This document shows, piece after piece, positions 16,040 through 24,878 of a stretch of 64,000 bases of DNA (the first letter of the stretch is position 1; each line of letters opens with the position of its first letter). The stretch is from positions 62,001-126,000 of the forward strand of contig NZ_FOBW01000001.1 in the NCBI RefSeq assembly GCF_900109925.1. Direction: 5' to 3'. Both the position numbers and the translations under genes were made by a program. This DNA comes from Mesobacillus persicus. GTDB lineage: Bacteria; Bacillota; Bacilli; Bacillales; Cytobacillaceae. Below the pieces are notes generated by a model that was not told the origin of the DNA, searched no databases, and saw nothing but the letters and a program-made list of their open reading frames with translations.

Positions 16040-16471
16040 ATGGAAACAAACAAGCAAACCACAGTCCCTGAAATTAAGCAAACAATCTTAATTGAAGCAC
16101 CAATCCAGAAGGTTTGGAATTTCGTATCAACTTCGGAGGGGATTGAAGCATGGTTCATGCCGAATAATTTTGAGCCAACAGTGGGTCATGAGTTTCATGT
16201 ACAATCCCCATTCGGTCCATCTCCATGTAAGGTGTTAGATATCGAAGATCCGAACCGCCTCTCATTTTCTTGGGATACAGATGGATGGATTGTCTCCTTT
16301 ATCTTAAAAGAGGTAGATGACAAGACTGAATTTACCCTAATACATGGTGGTTGGAAACATCCGGATGAAGTTATTGGAAAAGCAAACGAGACAAGCTCTG
16401 TTATCCGCGAACGTATGGCTCAAGGTTGGGTAGGTATTGTAGAGAACCTTAAAAAGGTTGTTGAGAAGTAA
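16040..16471 (+). CDS. AHSA1/SRPBCC-family protein
   Basis: 143 residues of the START-like SRPBCC fold (AHSA1 subfamily): [41 protein letters not shown]. Such proteins bind hydrophobic ligands in a helix-grip cavity and are often paired with ArsR regulators. The next gene, an ArsR regulator, begins at the base after this stop codon, so the two are translationally coupled. The promoter carries two repeat operators. Ligand unknown. Confidence 0.88.
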   Translation: METNKQTTVPEIKQTILIEAPIQKVWNFVSTSEGIEAWFMPNNFEPTVGHEFHVQSPFGPSPCKVLDIEDPNRLSFSWDTDGWIVSFILKEVDDKTEFTLIHGGWKHPDEVIGKANETSSVIRERMAQGWVGIVENLKKVVEK

Positions 16472-16798
16472 GTGCCAGCAGCAAAGCATGATGTATTTCA
16501 GGCTATTGCCGATCCAACTCGCCGTGAGGTACTTAAAATCCTTTCTAAAGAGGAAATGCCTATTTCAAGAATAACTTCATATTTTCCTGTAAGTCGGACT
16601 GCAATTGTAAAGCATCTACAAATTCTTTCCGATGCAAAGTTAGTAAGTGCGAGAAAACAGGGAAGGGAAAAAATATATGCCCTTCATGCCGAGCCTCTAA
16701 ACGATGTCAAAGAATGGTTGGGTTATTACGAACAGTTTTGGCATAATAAATTGGCTATATTGAAACATCTTGTAGAACACGAAGAAGATAATAAGTAA
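16472..16798 (+). CDS. ArsR-family transcriptional regulator
   Basis: 108 residues, a winged-helix repressor without metal-binding Cys pairs: FQAIADPTRREVLKILSKEE then the recognition helix VSRTAIVKHLQILSDAKLV and wing REKIYAL. It belongs to the subgroup that is co-transcribed with AHSA1/SRPBCC proteins and represses its own operon. The start GTG overlaps the junction TAAGTG with the upstream gene. It probably binds the paired repeats at 15966-16015. Confidence 0.9.
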   Translation: MPAAKHDVFQAIADPTRREVLKILSKEEMPISRITSYFPVSRTAIVKHLQILSDAKLVSARKQGREKIYALHAEPLNDVKEWLGYYEQFWHNKLAILKHLVEHEEDNK

Positions 16799-16883
16799 AT
16801 ATTGGTCTAGTGCCAATCATCATTCCGAAAAGTGGTGGTGAATGGTACTAGGAATTTTGATAATGGTCAATAAGAGGTGCGTA

Positions 16884-17060
16884 ATGGGGATTCGCAAGAG
16901 AGCATTCAAAAAGAGTAAAAAACGAAACAAGAATGCTTATACCTTTTGGGATGGGGTTAGTGACGTCTTGTTTTATATCCCTGAACTGATCATGCTGCCT
17001 ATCCGATTCTTATTATCTTTTTTTCGCTCTCTTTTAAGAGCAATCTCCGAACCTATTTGA
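16884..17060 (+). CDS. Small basic membrane-associated protein
   Basis: 58 residues: a Lys/Arg-rich start (RKRAFKKSKKRNKN) then a hydrophobic or amphipathic helix (VLFYIPELIMLPIRFLLSFF). AAGAGGTG five bases before ATG 16884 fixes the start; an upstream in-frame ATG at 16842 lacks a clear site. Function unknown. Confidence 0.6.
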   Translation: MGIRKRAFKKSKKRNKNAYTFWDGVSDVLFYIPELIMLPIRFLLSFFRSLLRAISEPI

Positions 17061-17159
17061 TGGAGTTTAGTAAAGAGTAATTACAATGTAACGACTCCAC
17101 CGCTTTTATTGAATCCTTAAATACATAAAATTAATAGAACAATCTAGGTGGTGCAAAGG

Positions 17160-17918
17160 TTGAAATTAAATAAAGATACTCAATACGTTCGAGGAGCATA
17201 TCTAAAAAGAGATTTGATAACTTCATATGAGGATTTCCCCTTTAATCTACCTGCAATCCGTAACTTTCGAGATTTAAATTTTCACCCTAGTGTTACGTAC
17301 ATTATTGGGGAAAATGGGATGGGAAAATCTACTTTGCTTGAGGCAATTGCCATTGCGTTAGGATTCAATCCAGAAGGTGGGACATTAAATTTTAGATTTT
17401 CAAGTTTTGATTCACATTCCGAGTTGGACCATTTTCTCCGGCTTATAAAGGGTGCAAACAGAGCAAGGGATCACTTCTTCTTCCGCGCAGAAACCTTTTA
17501 TAATGTCGCAACTAATATTGAAGAGTTGGACAGAGAGCCTTCTAGTGCTCCCAAAATAATTGATTCCTTTGGAGGGAAATCACTCCACGAGCAATCGCAT
17601 GGCGAGTCCTTTTTCGCTGCTTTTATTGAGCGATTTCAGGGGAACGGGTTGTATATTCTTGACGAGCCAGAAGCGGCGCTATCTCCAGTCAGGCAAATGT
17701 CCATGCTAGCAAGGATTAATGACCTAGTGAATCAAGGCTCACAATTTATCATTTCCACCCATTCACCTATTATTATGGCCTATCCAGATGCGCAAATCAT
17801 TCAATTGACAGGAGAGGGAATGACTGAGACAACATTGGAAGAAACAGATCATTATTCCTTTATGAAGCAATTCTTTGATAATAAGGACCGGATATTGCAT
17901 CATCTTTTCAATAAATGA
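17160..17918 (+). CDS. AAA/ABC-type ATPase
   Basis: About 252 residues. Walker A GENGMGKST near residue 50, an ABC-signature-like SHGESFFAAF, Walker B GLYILDEPEAALS and the switch FIISTHSPI. This is the single-domain SMC-like predicted ATPase family, without membrane partners or a coiled coil, and is often annotated AAA family ATPase. TTG at 17160 follows AGGTGGTG at good spacing; GTG at 17148 is the alternative. No neighbouring nuclease or toxin is seen, so a defence role is not supported. Confidence 0.88.
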   Translation: MKLNKDTQYVRGAYLKRDLITSYEDFPFNLPAIRNFRDLNFHPSVTYIIGENGMGKSTLLEAIAIALGFNPEGGTLNFRFSSFDSHSELDHFLRLIKGANRARDHFFFRAETFYNVATNIEELDREPSSAPKIIDSFGGKSLHEQSHGESFFAAFIERFQGNGLYILDEPEAALSPVRQMSMLARINDLVNQGSQFIISTHSPIIMAYPDAQIIQLTGEGMTETTLEETDHYSFMKQFFDNKDRILHHLFNK

Positions 17919-17937
17919 AATGAAGCAAAGCAATGAT

Positions 17938-17984
17938 AAAAAAGTGACTAGGAGAGGAGTTACCTGCCTAGTCACTTTTTTCGT
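17938..17984 (+). terminator. Intrinsic terminator
   Basis: AAAAAGTGACTAGG pairs with CCTAGTCACTTTTTT; it may act in both directions between convergent genes. Confidence 0.9.
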
Positions 17985-18033
17985 CTGAAGCTTTCATACA
18001 CCGAGAAAGTATATTCAACGTAGGGTTGCGGGT

Positions 18034-19401
18034 TTATATAGAGTCACCGTGAACCTCGGTGATTTTACGTTGAACAACTCGAAGTCGAAATAAAAAGCCA
18101 ATTGCTGCAAAGGTGAGCCCTAGAGAAATGCCAATCCAAAATCCAAATGGGCCCAGTTCTGTAAATGCTGCAAGCGAGTAACCGGTAGGAATACCTATGA
18201 TCCAGTAGGCGATAAACGTAATAATAAAAGGTAGCTTCACATCTTTATAGCCTCGAAGAACCCCCTGTAACCCTGCTTGTGCTGCATCAGATATCTGGTA
18301 AAAAATCGCAATAATAAAGATTTGTCCTGCTAAGGCAACAACGTTTGCATCCTGAGTATAAAGGTAAGCAATGGGCTCCCGGAAAAAGTAGAGAAACACG
18401 GCTCCTACCATTAAGAAGCCAATTCCACCTAAAACACCGATATAACTATATTGTTTTGCAGTTTGATATTTACTCCCCCCGACTGAAAATCCAACAACAA
18501 TCGTCAATGCCATTGAGATGCTCAGTGGAATCATAAATATAAGCGATGTAAAGCTTAGGACAATTTGATTTGCTGCGATTGTAACTGTTGAAAACATTGT
18601 GCCGATAAAGAGTGTTACCACTGAAAAAATACTTGCCTCAAAGAAAATCGATAATCCGATCGGAATTCCTATTGATAGCTGTTCTTTCCATGCTGTCCAG
18701 GAAGGTTTTACCCATTTCACAAAAAGTTGATAGTTCCTAACGCTTTCTAATTTAAATGTCATTAGAATACTGAAAAAGAAAATGATCCAATAAGTAGCAG
18801 CCGTTGCGTACCCAGCTCCAATTCCACCAAGTGCTGGTAACCCAAAATTCCCGAATATAAAACCGTAGTTTAATAGTACATTGAAAGGAACAGCGAGTAC
18901 CGTGATAAACATCGTAATTCGAGTATATCCATGGCCATCAAAAAAGTTTCGAAGGACGTTGGCTAAAAACAAAGGAATGATTCCTAGTGATAGTCCGATT
19001 AAATAATGAAAGGCAATCCTGTGTACTCCTGAATCTAAACCCATAAAGGTTAATATGGGATCGAGGACGAAATAACCAATCACAACGACCAAAATCGATA
19101 GGATAACTGCTAAATAAAGCGATTGGGTTACCGAGTAATGGATTTTATCATGCTGTTTTTTCCCTAAATACTGGGCTACGATAGGTGTGACCGCTAGTAA
19201 GATTCCATTTATCCCTGTGAATATAGGCATCCATAAACTTGAACCAATTGCAACACCAGCTAGATCATCTGTTCCAACCCGACCGGACATCATTGTGTCC
19301 ACTAGGTTCATGGCGTATAAGCTTATTTGCGTAACCATAATCGGCCACAGGATGGAGAGAAATAATATTAGTTTACTCTTAGTTGTCTCTGCATGGTACA
19401 T
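18034..19401 (-). CDS. MATE-family multidrug efflux transporter
   Basis: 455 residues with about 12 membrane helices in two homologous halves: LWPIMVTQISLYAMNLVDTM and GIPIGLSIFFEASIFSVVTL begin each half, with MSGRVG and the NQIVLSF segment typical of NorM-type exporters driven by Na+ or H+. The start is taken at ATG 19401 (MYHAETTK) because GGGGGAAA lies five bases upstream; in-frame upstream codons have no site and encode residues unlike the family. Substrate unknown. Confidence 0.92.
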   Translation of the reverse strand: MYHAETTKSKLILFLSILWPIMVTQISLYAMNLVDTMMSGRVGTDDLAGVAIGSSLWMPIFTGINGILLAVTPIVAQYLGKKQHDKIHYSVTQSLYLAVILSILVVVIGYFVLDPILTFMGLDSGVHRIAFHYLIGLSLGIIPLFLANVLRNFFDGHGYTRITMFITVLAVPFNVLLNYGFIFGNFGLPALGGIGAGYATAATYWIIFFFSILMTFKLESVRNYQLFVKWVKPSWTAWKEQLSIGIPIGLSIFFEASIFSVVTLFIGTMFSTVTIAANQIVLSFTSLIFMIPLSISMALTIVVGFSVGGSKYQTAKQYSYIGVLGGIGFLMVGAVFLYFFREPIAYLYTQDANVVALAGQIFIIAIFYQISDAAQAGLQGVLRGYKDVKLPFIITFIAYWIIGIPTGYSLAAFTELGPFGFWIGISLGLTFAAIGFLFRLRVVQRKITEVHGDSI

Positions 19402-19551
19402 GTATTTCCCCCTATGTATAAGTTCATAAATTGTTATCAGTTCCTCACGGAAATCGTTAACGGTAAAAAGGATATCAACAAGCAATTTTAGCAAAGGTTA
19501 GTTATAATTTCAATGGAGTTTTTAATGGGCTTTTTAAATAATAGGGTTGAG

Positions 19552-19788
19552 TTTACTAAAAAGTTGATTGTATGGGCATTCGAGAATCCTCGATAAATGT
19601 ATCAACATTATCTCGGTACTGTGTTTTTCGACTATGTTAAAAAGTTCTGTGGGAGTGGGGCCTCTCAGTATGAAGCTGAGCAGAATGAGGAACTTATTGG
19701 ATTTGCAACGCTTTACTCTACTTTTAATACCTTAAAAGTAAAAAAAGGGGGGAAGAGGTCGGAGTGGTTGGTATATGAAATTCGGTAA
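19552..19788 (+). pseudogene. Remnant of a GNAT acetyltransferase
   Basis: Short in-frame blocks KLIVWAFENPR, then a TAA stop at 19594, then YLGTVFFDYVKKF and NEELIGFATLYSTFNTL read like parts of a GNAT N-acetyltransferase (the GFATLY strand is typical). Large parts of the roughly 150-residue family are missing and the tail is unrelated. No good ribosome binding site precedes the internal ATG at 19597. The call rests on short motifs only. Confidence 0.4.
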
Positions 19789-19808
19789 GTGTGGTTTGGC
19801 ATGTTTCA

Positions 19809-19844
19809 AAAAACCAGATAACCCAAAATGGTTATCTGGTTTCT
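19809..19844. terminator. Strong terminator hairpin
   Basis: AAACCAGATAACC and GGTTATCTGGTTT form a perfect hairpin downstream of the minus-strand deacetylase gene. Confidence 0.88.
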
Positions 19845-19845
19845 C

Positions 19846-20922
19846 TTATTGAGCTAATAAGGTTTGGATGGTAACAAATTGATAACCTCGTTTCTGCAAA
19901 TCATCAATAATTTGGGGAAGTGCTTTAACTGAACCGTCTAAAAGTCGCCCTTCTTGGAAGTTATGTTGTAGGACGATTCCTCCAGGGGTAGTCTTATTGT
20001 TTACAATCTCTAAAATTTGTTCTGCTGATGCCCCACTCCAGTCGAGGGTGTCGACTGACCACATTATGTTTCTCATCCATAAGTCATTTAAGATCTTTAC
20101 ATCTGCTTTTGTTACTGCTCCATATGGTGGGCGGAAAACATCAGGTTTCCTGCCAATCACTTGTATCATCTCTTGCTGGGTTTTGATAATTTCTTCTCGT
20201 ACAGTGGATGACCATTGTTTTCTCAAATCCGGATGATTAAAGGTATGGTTGCCAATTGCGTGACCCTCATTAACTATCCGTTGCATAATCTCTGGGTGAG
20301 AACGCAATTTTTGTCCCATCACAAAAAATGTAGCAGGAACACCTTTCGTTTTTAAAATATCAAGAATTTGAGGGGTATAGAAAGCTTCAGGACCATCATC
20401 AAACGTCAATGCGACAAGCTTTTTAGATGTGTTTCCTTTTTTTATTGAATTCGGCCTTACAGTTATATTAGAGGTGATAAAGGTCCGATTAAGCTCTTGG
20501 TCATATCTTACAATCATGCCAAGCTTTTCTGCTACATCCACAAGTGGAACGAATATTTGTCCTTTAAATTCAATTGCTTCAGTGGTTAGCGTTCCTCTTT
20601 TCCATGTATTATTTGCCCTAACGTATTCGTCCGTAAACTTCTTTCCGACTGGAAGAGCTATTTTTTTTTCTTTGGCTTGGAAAACAACGGACTGATATTC
20701 TTTATCCCAGTCAACCAATGCGCCGGAATGCTTGAAAAATAATGCAGGTACTAGCAAATGATTATTTCTCATTAAGTATTTGGTATTTATCGGTTCGTCA
20801 TCAATGTAAATGGGAGCCTCAGGAAGCATTGATTCTTCAGCTAGAACATTCGGTGGAATAAGAGACATCATGAGAAAGATAATGAGACCTTTGTATACTA
20901 ACTTATTTAAGTGACATTTCAT
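19846..20922 (-). CDS. Polysaccharide deacetylase with copper-amine-oxidase-like stalk domain
   Basis: 358 residues: signal peptide (1 to about 29, ending VLAEE), a copper-amine-oxidase N-terminal-like beta domain (about 35-150, with paired LLVPALFFKHSGA and IFVPLVDVAEKLG), then a NodB deacetylase domain (about 170-358). NodB motifs: TFDDGPE, GHAIGNHTFNHPD (metal His), FRPPYGA, and QHN near the end. It likely removes acetyl groups from peptidoglycan or another glycan outside the membrane. The start is ATG 20922 with GAAGGAGA; 15 upstream in-frame codons lack a site. Confidence 0.9.
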   Translation of the reverse strand: MKCHLNKLVYKGLIIFLMMSLIPPNVLAEESMLPEAPIYIDDEPINTKYLMRNNHLLVPALFFKHSGALVDWDKEYQSVVFQAKEKKIALPVGKKFTDEYVRANNTWKRGTLTTEAIEFKGQIFVPLVDVAEKLGMIVRYDQELNRTFITSNITVRPNSIKKGNTSKKLVALTFDDGPEAFYTPQILDILKTKGVPATFFVMGQKLRSHPEIMQRIVNEGHAIGNHTFNHPDLRKQWSSTVREEIIKTQQEMIQVIGRKPDVFRPPYGAVTKADVKILNDLWMRNIMWSVDTLDWSGASAEQILEIVNNKTTPGGIVLQHNFQEGRLLDGSVKALPQIIDDLQKRGYQFVTIQTLLAQ

Positions 20923-21073
20923 TACTGTGTTCTCCTTCTTTTTATATAAGGTGTAAAACGACGACAACAGTTTCGTTTAATTTCATTTTCATCTTAGGAT
21001 TATATGAATGTGAGGAGGTTATTCATTTGTTTTTCGATTATGGGTTAGTTGTAGATTTATGGGGACAGTGAAG

Positions 21074-21117
21074 AGGGGCATTCAAAGTTTTAAGTTGAAA
21101 AATCCTTTGAATGTCCC
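21074..21117. repeat. Imperfect inverted repeat
   Basis: GGGGCATTCAAAG and CTTTGAATGTCCC flank an AT-rich loop downstream of ribT on the minus strand. There is no T run, so a terminator role is uncertain. Confidence 0.4.
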
Positions 21118-21169
21118 TAGGGTTCTTTATTTTATCCCCATTTTGCAGGGGGGTGTTCAAACATGTTTA

Positions 21170-21562
21170 TTAAATGGTAACGGGTCGCTTGTTTTTATGT
21201 TCCATTTTGGTTTCTTTCGCTAGATCCAATTTTTCTAAAAATGAAGCTGTTGTTTCGGTGGGTGATAAAGTGTTGTCAGGGTAGATTTCTAATAATGCTT
21301 CGACCATCAGCTTTCCAAATCCCTTATCACGATGCGAAGGGTTAACGGAAAGATGGTGTAATAAGATTTCCTGATCATTCAATTCAATGCCGACAACCCC
21401 GATAATTCCCTCTTCTTCTTTCCAAAGATACAATTGAAGGTTTTGTTCCTTGTCATATTCATTTATCGTTTTTAATAGATTTTGTAGTTCCTTTTCATTA
21501 GGATTAAATGATAAAAGCCCCATAGCGATTTTTTCGTAATTTTTATTATAACGAATCAACAT
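21170..21562 (-). CDS. ribT: RibT-like GNAT acetyltransferase
   Basis: 130 residues closely matching Bacillus RibT: it begins MLIRYNKNYEKIAMGLLSF and has the acetyl-CoA loop HRDKGFGKLMVEALL. RibT is the last, non-essential gene of the B. subtilis riboflavin operon, and its acetylation substrate is unknown. Here it stands alone, with no other rib genes near, and has a GGGAGGGAT ribosome site. Confidence 0.8.
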   Translation of the reverse strand: MLIRYNKNYEKIAMGLLSFNPNEKELQNLLKTINEYDKEQNLQLYLWKEEEGIIGVVGIELNDQEILLHHLSVNPSHRDKGFGKLMVEALLEIYPDNTLSPTETTASFLEKLDLAKETKMEHKNKRPVTI

Positions 21563-21701
21563 CGAGTTATCCCTCCCAGATACCCTGCTCGATTAACGAG
21601 AGAGCATGAAACTATTGTTCGTATTTTCTACGAACTTTCTCTATACAGCAAATCCATATCGATAACTACATTATGACATAAAATGGATTTTATGTTATCC
21701 G

Positions 21702-22604
21702 TTAAATTCTGCGAACTCGTCCGTTAAACGTTTCTTGCCAATATCCTGATGTCATATCGGCAATGGCTACCCCAGTGGAGCTTTGCGAACCTATAAATTT
21801 TCCGTTTCCAATATATATTCCTACATGACCATCTTTTTTATATGTATCAAAGAAGACAAGGTCACCTGGTTGAAGGTCGCTAAGTGGAATTGGCTGTCCA
21901 GCATGTTTCAATGAATCTGTTGTGAGACCAACTTCAATGTTTGCCTCGGAAAACGCCCAATGAACAAAGCCAGAACAATCGAATCGTCCATTAGCAATAT
22001 CTGCTGCATTTCTCCCTCCGCCATATACATAGTTGGAGTTACCGATTTTTCGGATGTTAGTCAGTTCGGTAAGTTTTATTTTTAATACCTGTTTTTTATT
22101 TTCATAATGGTGCTTCGCTATTTCCTGTTGTTCCAATAGTTCAATGTCATTTTCAAGGGTACTAGTAACAGCACCATTTTGTTTGTTATCATCTTTAAGT
22201 CTAGATGATTGATGAAGGAGCTCGAAGTAAGTACCATTCACTCCTTTTTCCTTATATGTAATTGCACGTTCTTTAAGTATTTGATTTTTATCATCGATGC
22301 TTTGACGAATGGTCTTAATATCATTTTCTACTTGTTTGACTTCGGATTCAAGAGTTTTATAATCGGATTCGGCCATTTCCATCCATCTGGATTTTTCAGC
22401 AACTATATGGTTTAACTCTTCCAATTGACTATCTAAAATGATAAGATCCCTTTCAAGGTTTGATTGCGTCGATTTCAATTCCGTTAAAATCTCTTCTTGC
22501 TTTGGATTCATAATAAATTCAGCTTGTCCTTTAGGGATAAAATATTCATAACCCCCGACAAATAAAAAAATTAATCCTATCAGGATAGACACCTTTTTTT
22601 TCAT
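21702..22604 (-). CDS. NlpC/P60 peptidoglycan endopeptidase with coiled coil
   Basis: 300 residues: a signal peptide or anchor (about 1-25), a long coiled coil (about 33-180) and a C-terminal NlpC/P60 domain. The catalytic Cys is in FDCSGFVHWAF and the His in DGHVGIYIG, with a further polar residue beyond. These enzymes cut gamma-D-Glu-diamino acid bonds in peptidoglycan stem peptides; the coiled coil resembles those of PcsB/CwlO-like hydrolases controlled by FtsEX. ATG 22604 with AAAGGAAG is the likely start; GTG at 22613 is an alternative. No FtsEX-like gene is close by. Confidence 0.9.
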   Translation of the reverse strand: MKKKVSILIGLIFLFVGGYEYFIPKGQAEFIMNPKQEEILTELKSTQSNLERDLIILDSQLEELNHIVAEKSRWMEMAESDYKTLESEVKQVENDIKTIRQSIDDKNQILKERAITYKEKGVNGTYFELLHQSSRLKDDNKQNGAVTSTLENDIELLEQQEIAKHHYENKKQVLKIKLTELTNIRKIGNSNYVYGGGRNAADIANGRFDCSGFVHWAFSEANIEVGLTTDSLKHAGQPIPLSDLQPGDLVFFDTYKKDGHVGIYIGNGKFIGSQSSTGVAIADMTSGYWQETFNGRVRRI

Positions 22605-22779
22605 ATGTATCACTTCCTTTTATTTAGCAGTTATCGATTTTAACTAAATATTTTAATATTCTGATACTTTTTTCAGATTATATCAAACAACTTTATCAGT
22701 TACGTAATAATAGCATTACATTTCTATTGCAGAGACTGGTGGTTCATTTATTCTACTCGCAACAAGTGCAGACCATTAA

Positions 22780-22816
22780 GACAAAACAAAAGGAAGGTAT
22801 CCGAACCTTCCTGAAC
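22780..22816 (-). terminator. Intrinsic terminator of the small gene at 22823
   Basis: On the minus strand GGAAGGT and ACCTTCC form a hairpin followed by TTTTGTTTTG. Confidence 0.8.
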
Positions 22817-22822
22817 CTTTGA

Positions 22823-23008
22823 TTAAGAGCGTTGTACTGTAGAAGAGGAGAAGTTCTTAATCATTTGCTGTAAGTTTCTTTGTCCTTCTCTTAATCTAAT
22901 CGTCTCTTCAATGATTTTTTGAAATCCTTCTAATTCTCGATCGGATGCGTTCAATAATGACTTTGGTATACCTTCGACGATTTGTTGTAGGGAGAGTTCC
23001 ATGGCCAT
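22823..23008 (-). CDS. Small helical hypothetical protein
   Basis: 61 residues (MELSLQQIVEGIPKSLL..., LREGQRNLQQMIKNF), predicted helical and hydrophilic. AAAGGTGG seven bases before ATG 23008 fixes the start. A good terminator follows, supporting a real single-gene transcript. No family recognised. Confidence 0.62.
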   Translation of the reverse strand: MAMELSLQQIVEGIPKSLLNASDRELEGFQKIIEETIRLREGQRNLQQMIKNFSSSTVQRS

Positions 23009-23390
23009 ATTTATAACCACCTTTCTAATTTTTCGTTAGAAATCGTTATCTTTTACTAATATCTTTTATAATAATTGCTTTTTTCCTGCCAACATGTTAA
23101 AAAACTTCTCAACAATATTCAGCAAAATATACAATAGAATAAAGAAAACTAATTCATTCCCACAAAATCCGACGGAAAGTTTGTGGTGTTAATTGGAAAA
23201 TGTAGAAAAAATTATAGGGTGTAGCTATAATTATATTTGAGTTAATTGGAAGAATCTTCATATAAAAAATTATCTGAGGGATTGCAAGTAGTGTTGCAGA
23301 TGGTGAGATTTTAACAACTTATTGCATGGTTTTCTTAGAGTTGATTCTTTTCGATTTATAAAATTTATCTTTTGAAAGTTGGGGGAACGA
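23009..23390. other. Intergenic gap with no recognised element
   Basis: About 380 AT-rich bases between divergent genes. I see no reading frame with a ribosome site and no clear structured RNA, only possible promoter-like AT stretches. Confidence 0.5.
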
Positions 23391-24152
23391 ATGGTTAGTT
23401 ATTATGGAAGGCTTTCATCAGAAGTATATAATTTGGATAAGCCTGTAGGACACTCTTTTGGGGATATTGAGTTTTATCAGGAACGATTGTTTTCTTGTGA
23501 AGGGAAGGTTTTAGAACCTGCAACAGGCACTGGGCGTATTCTCATTCCGCTCCTTGAAGCTGGATTTGATGTGGAAGGTTTCGACAGTTCTGTTGAAATG
23601 CTGACGGTTTGCCGTGATAATTGTGAGGTCAGAGGACTAGCCCCTAAGCTTTTTGAAGCAAATATGGAGTCTTTTAATTTAGACTCGAGGTATGATGCCA
23701 TTATCTTGCCAGCGGGTACCTTCTTGTTGATTGATGATCGTGAACGGTCGATTAATACATTACGAAATTTTCATCACCACCTTTCAGATGGTGGAAAGCT
23801 GATTCTAGACTTATTTTTACAGACGGATGTTTCGATAGGAAAGGTTACGACTAGAACGTGGGAATGTGAAAACGGAAATTTAATTACCCTACAAAGCTCT
23901 GTTATTCAAGTAGACTACTTGAATCAGTATACGGTTTCTCATGGCCGGTACGAAAAATGGCGCAACGGTGTCCTAATTCAAACGGAACTTGAACCATTTC
24001 CACTACGGTGGTATGGGATAGAAGAATTTAGGATGATCTTGAAAGAAGTTGGTTTTGAGGACATTGTTATATCAGCGGATTACCAATATGGGCAATACCC
24101 AGAAAACGCTGGCCAAGTGATTACCTTTGAAGCAAAGGCCAAAAAAAGGTAG
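23391..24152 (+). CDS. Class I SAM-dependent methyltransferase
   Basis: 253 residues. SAM-binding motif I is VLEPATGTGRILIPLLEAG (about residues 39-57), followed by VEGFDSSVEMLTVCR (acidic loop) and YDAIILPAGTFLLI (motif IV region). The C-terminal half is the small-molecule methyltransferase type. The start is ATG 23391 behind GGGGGA. It is monocistronic and the target is unknown. Confidence 0.9.
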   Translation: MVSYYGRLSSEVYNLDKPVGHSFGDIEFYQERLFSCEGKVLEPATGTGRILIPLLEAGFDVEGFDSSVEMLTVCRDNCEVRGLAPKLFEANMESFNLDSRYDAIILPAGTFLLIDDRERSINTLRNFHHHLSDGGKLILDLFLQTDVSIGKVTTRTWECENGNLITLQSSVIQVDYLNQYTVSHGRYEKWRNGVLIQTELEPFPLRWYGIEEFRMILKEVGFEDIVISADYQYGQYPENAGQVITFEAKAKKR

Positions 24153-24170
24153 GTGCCAGGCACCATCCAG
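24151..24170. repeat. GGTGCCAGGCACC palindromic repeat
   Basis: A half-element (AGGTGCCAGGCACCATCCAG) just after the methyltransferase stop codon; no second arm, so probably not a full terminator. Confidence 0.85.
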
Positions 24171-24263
24171 ATTTTAGTGGGTGTCTTATTGGCTTGTTCT
24201 GATCAGGATATTTTCTCTTTCTTAACGCAAAATAAAAGAAAAGAGGAAAAGGGTCTGATATAG

Positions 24264-24650
24264 GTGAAGAAAACAGTAGTATTCATAACGGTTCTTTTTT
24301 TTATTACATGCCTTATGATGAATAACAGTAGTGCCTCAGATCATTTAGAAAAAGATGATTTGGAGAATGTAACGATTAGTTTGTTACATCCGGCCGTAGT
24401 TCAATCATTGAAAAAGCACTATGGGGGCATTACTCAATTTGAAAATTTGGAACTAGTGAAGATTGTGCCTCGGCAAACGCCTGCTGATTTAAAAGATGAT
24501 TCAGCTTTTAAATCACCAGGTTCCGTCTATGACCTAACAGTACAACTTGTTGCAATTGTTGGTGAAGGAAAAAAAGAAGGCGTCACCATTATTCTAAGCA
24601 ATGAGTTTTCAAAGAATGGATTTGAAGTTGTTTCATTTGAGACCGATTAA
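24264..24650 (+). CDS. Secreted protein, DUF3888-like
   Basis: 128 residues with a signal peptide (about 1-24, ending SSASD). The mature part (ISLLHPAVVQSLKKHYGG, then a C-terminal sheet KKEGVTIILSNEF) resembles the DUF3888 family of small secreted Bacillaceae proteins of unknown role. The start is GTG. Confidence 0.65.
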   Translation: MKKTVVFITVLFFITCLMMNNSSASDHLEKDDLENVTISLLHPAVVQSLKKHYGGITQFENLELVKIVPRQTPADLKDDSAFKSPGSVYDLTVQLVAIVGEGKKEGVTIILSNEFSKNGFEVVSFETD

Positions 24651-24661
24651 TTACATCCTTA

Positions 24662-24698
24662 GGACTGCTCCTTTAATTGGGAAGCAGTTTTTTTTGTA
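24662..24698 (+). terminator. Intrinsic terminator
   Basis: ACTGCTCC pairs with GGGAAGCAGT and is followed by TTTTTTTTG. Confidence 0.88.
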
Positions 24699-24750
24699 AG
24701 GAATGTAGCATCAACCCTGTTAGCGTCTTATAGTTAAGGGAAAAAGTGGT

Positions 24751-24770
24751 AGGTGCCAGGCACCATCCAG
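24751..24770. repeat. GGTGCCAGGCACC palindromic repeat
   Basis: AGGTGCCAGGCACCATCCAG, identical to the copy at 24151-24170. Confidence 0.85.
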
Positions 24771-24878
24771 GAAGTGGAAATCATTAACGAGCAATAGTTT
24801 ACGGCACGCATTAGAATAATTTGGACTAAAAACATTTAAACTAATTGAAGGTCTAAATTGAAAACAGGGGGGAGTTTC

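Noticed and set aside
17160-17918. ATPase as part of a retron or OLD/Gabija-type defence pair
   Set aside because: No nuclease, helicase or reverse transcriptase partner adjoins it; the neighbours are a small membrane protein and a MATE pump.
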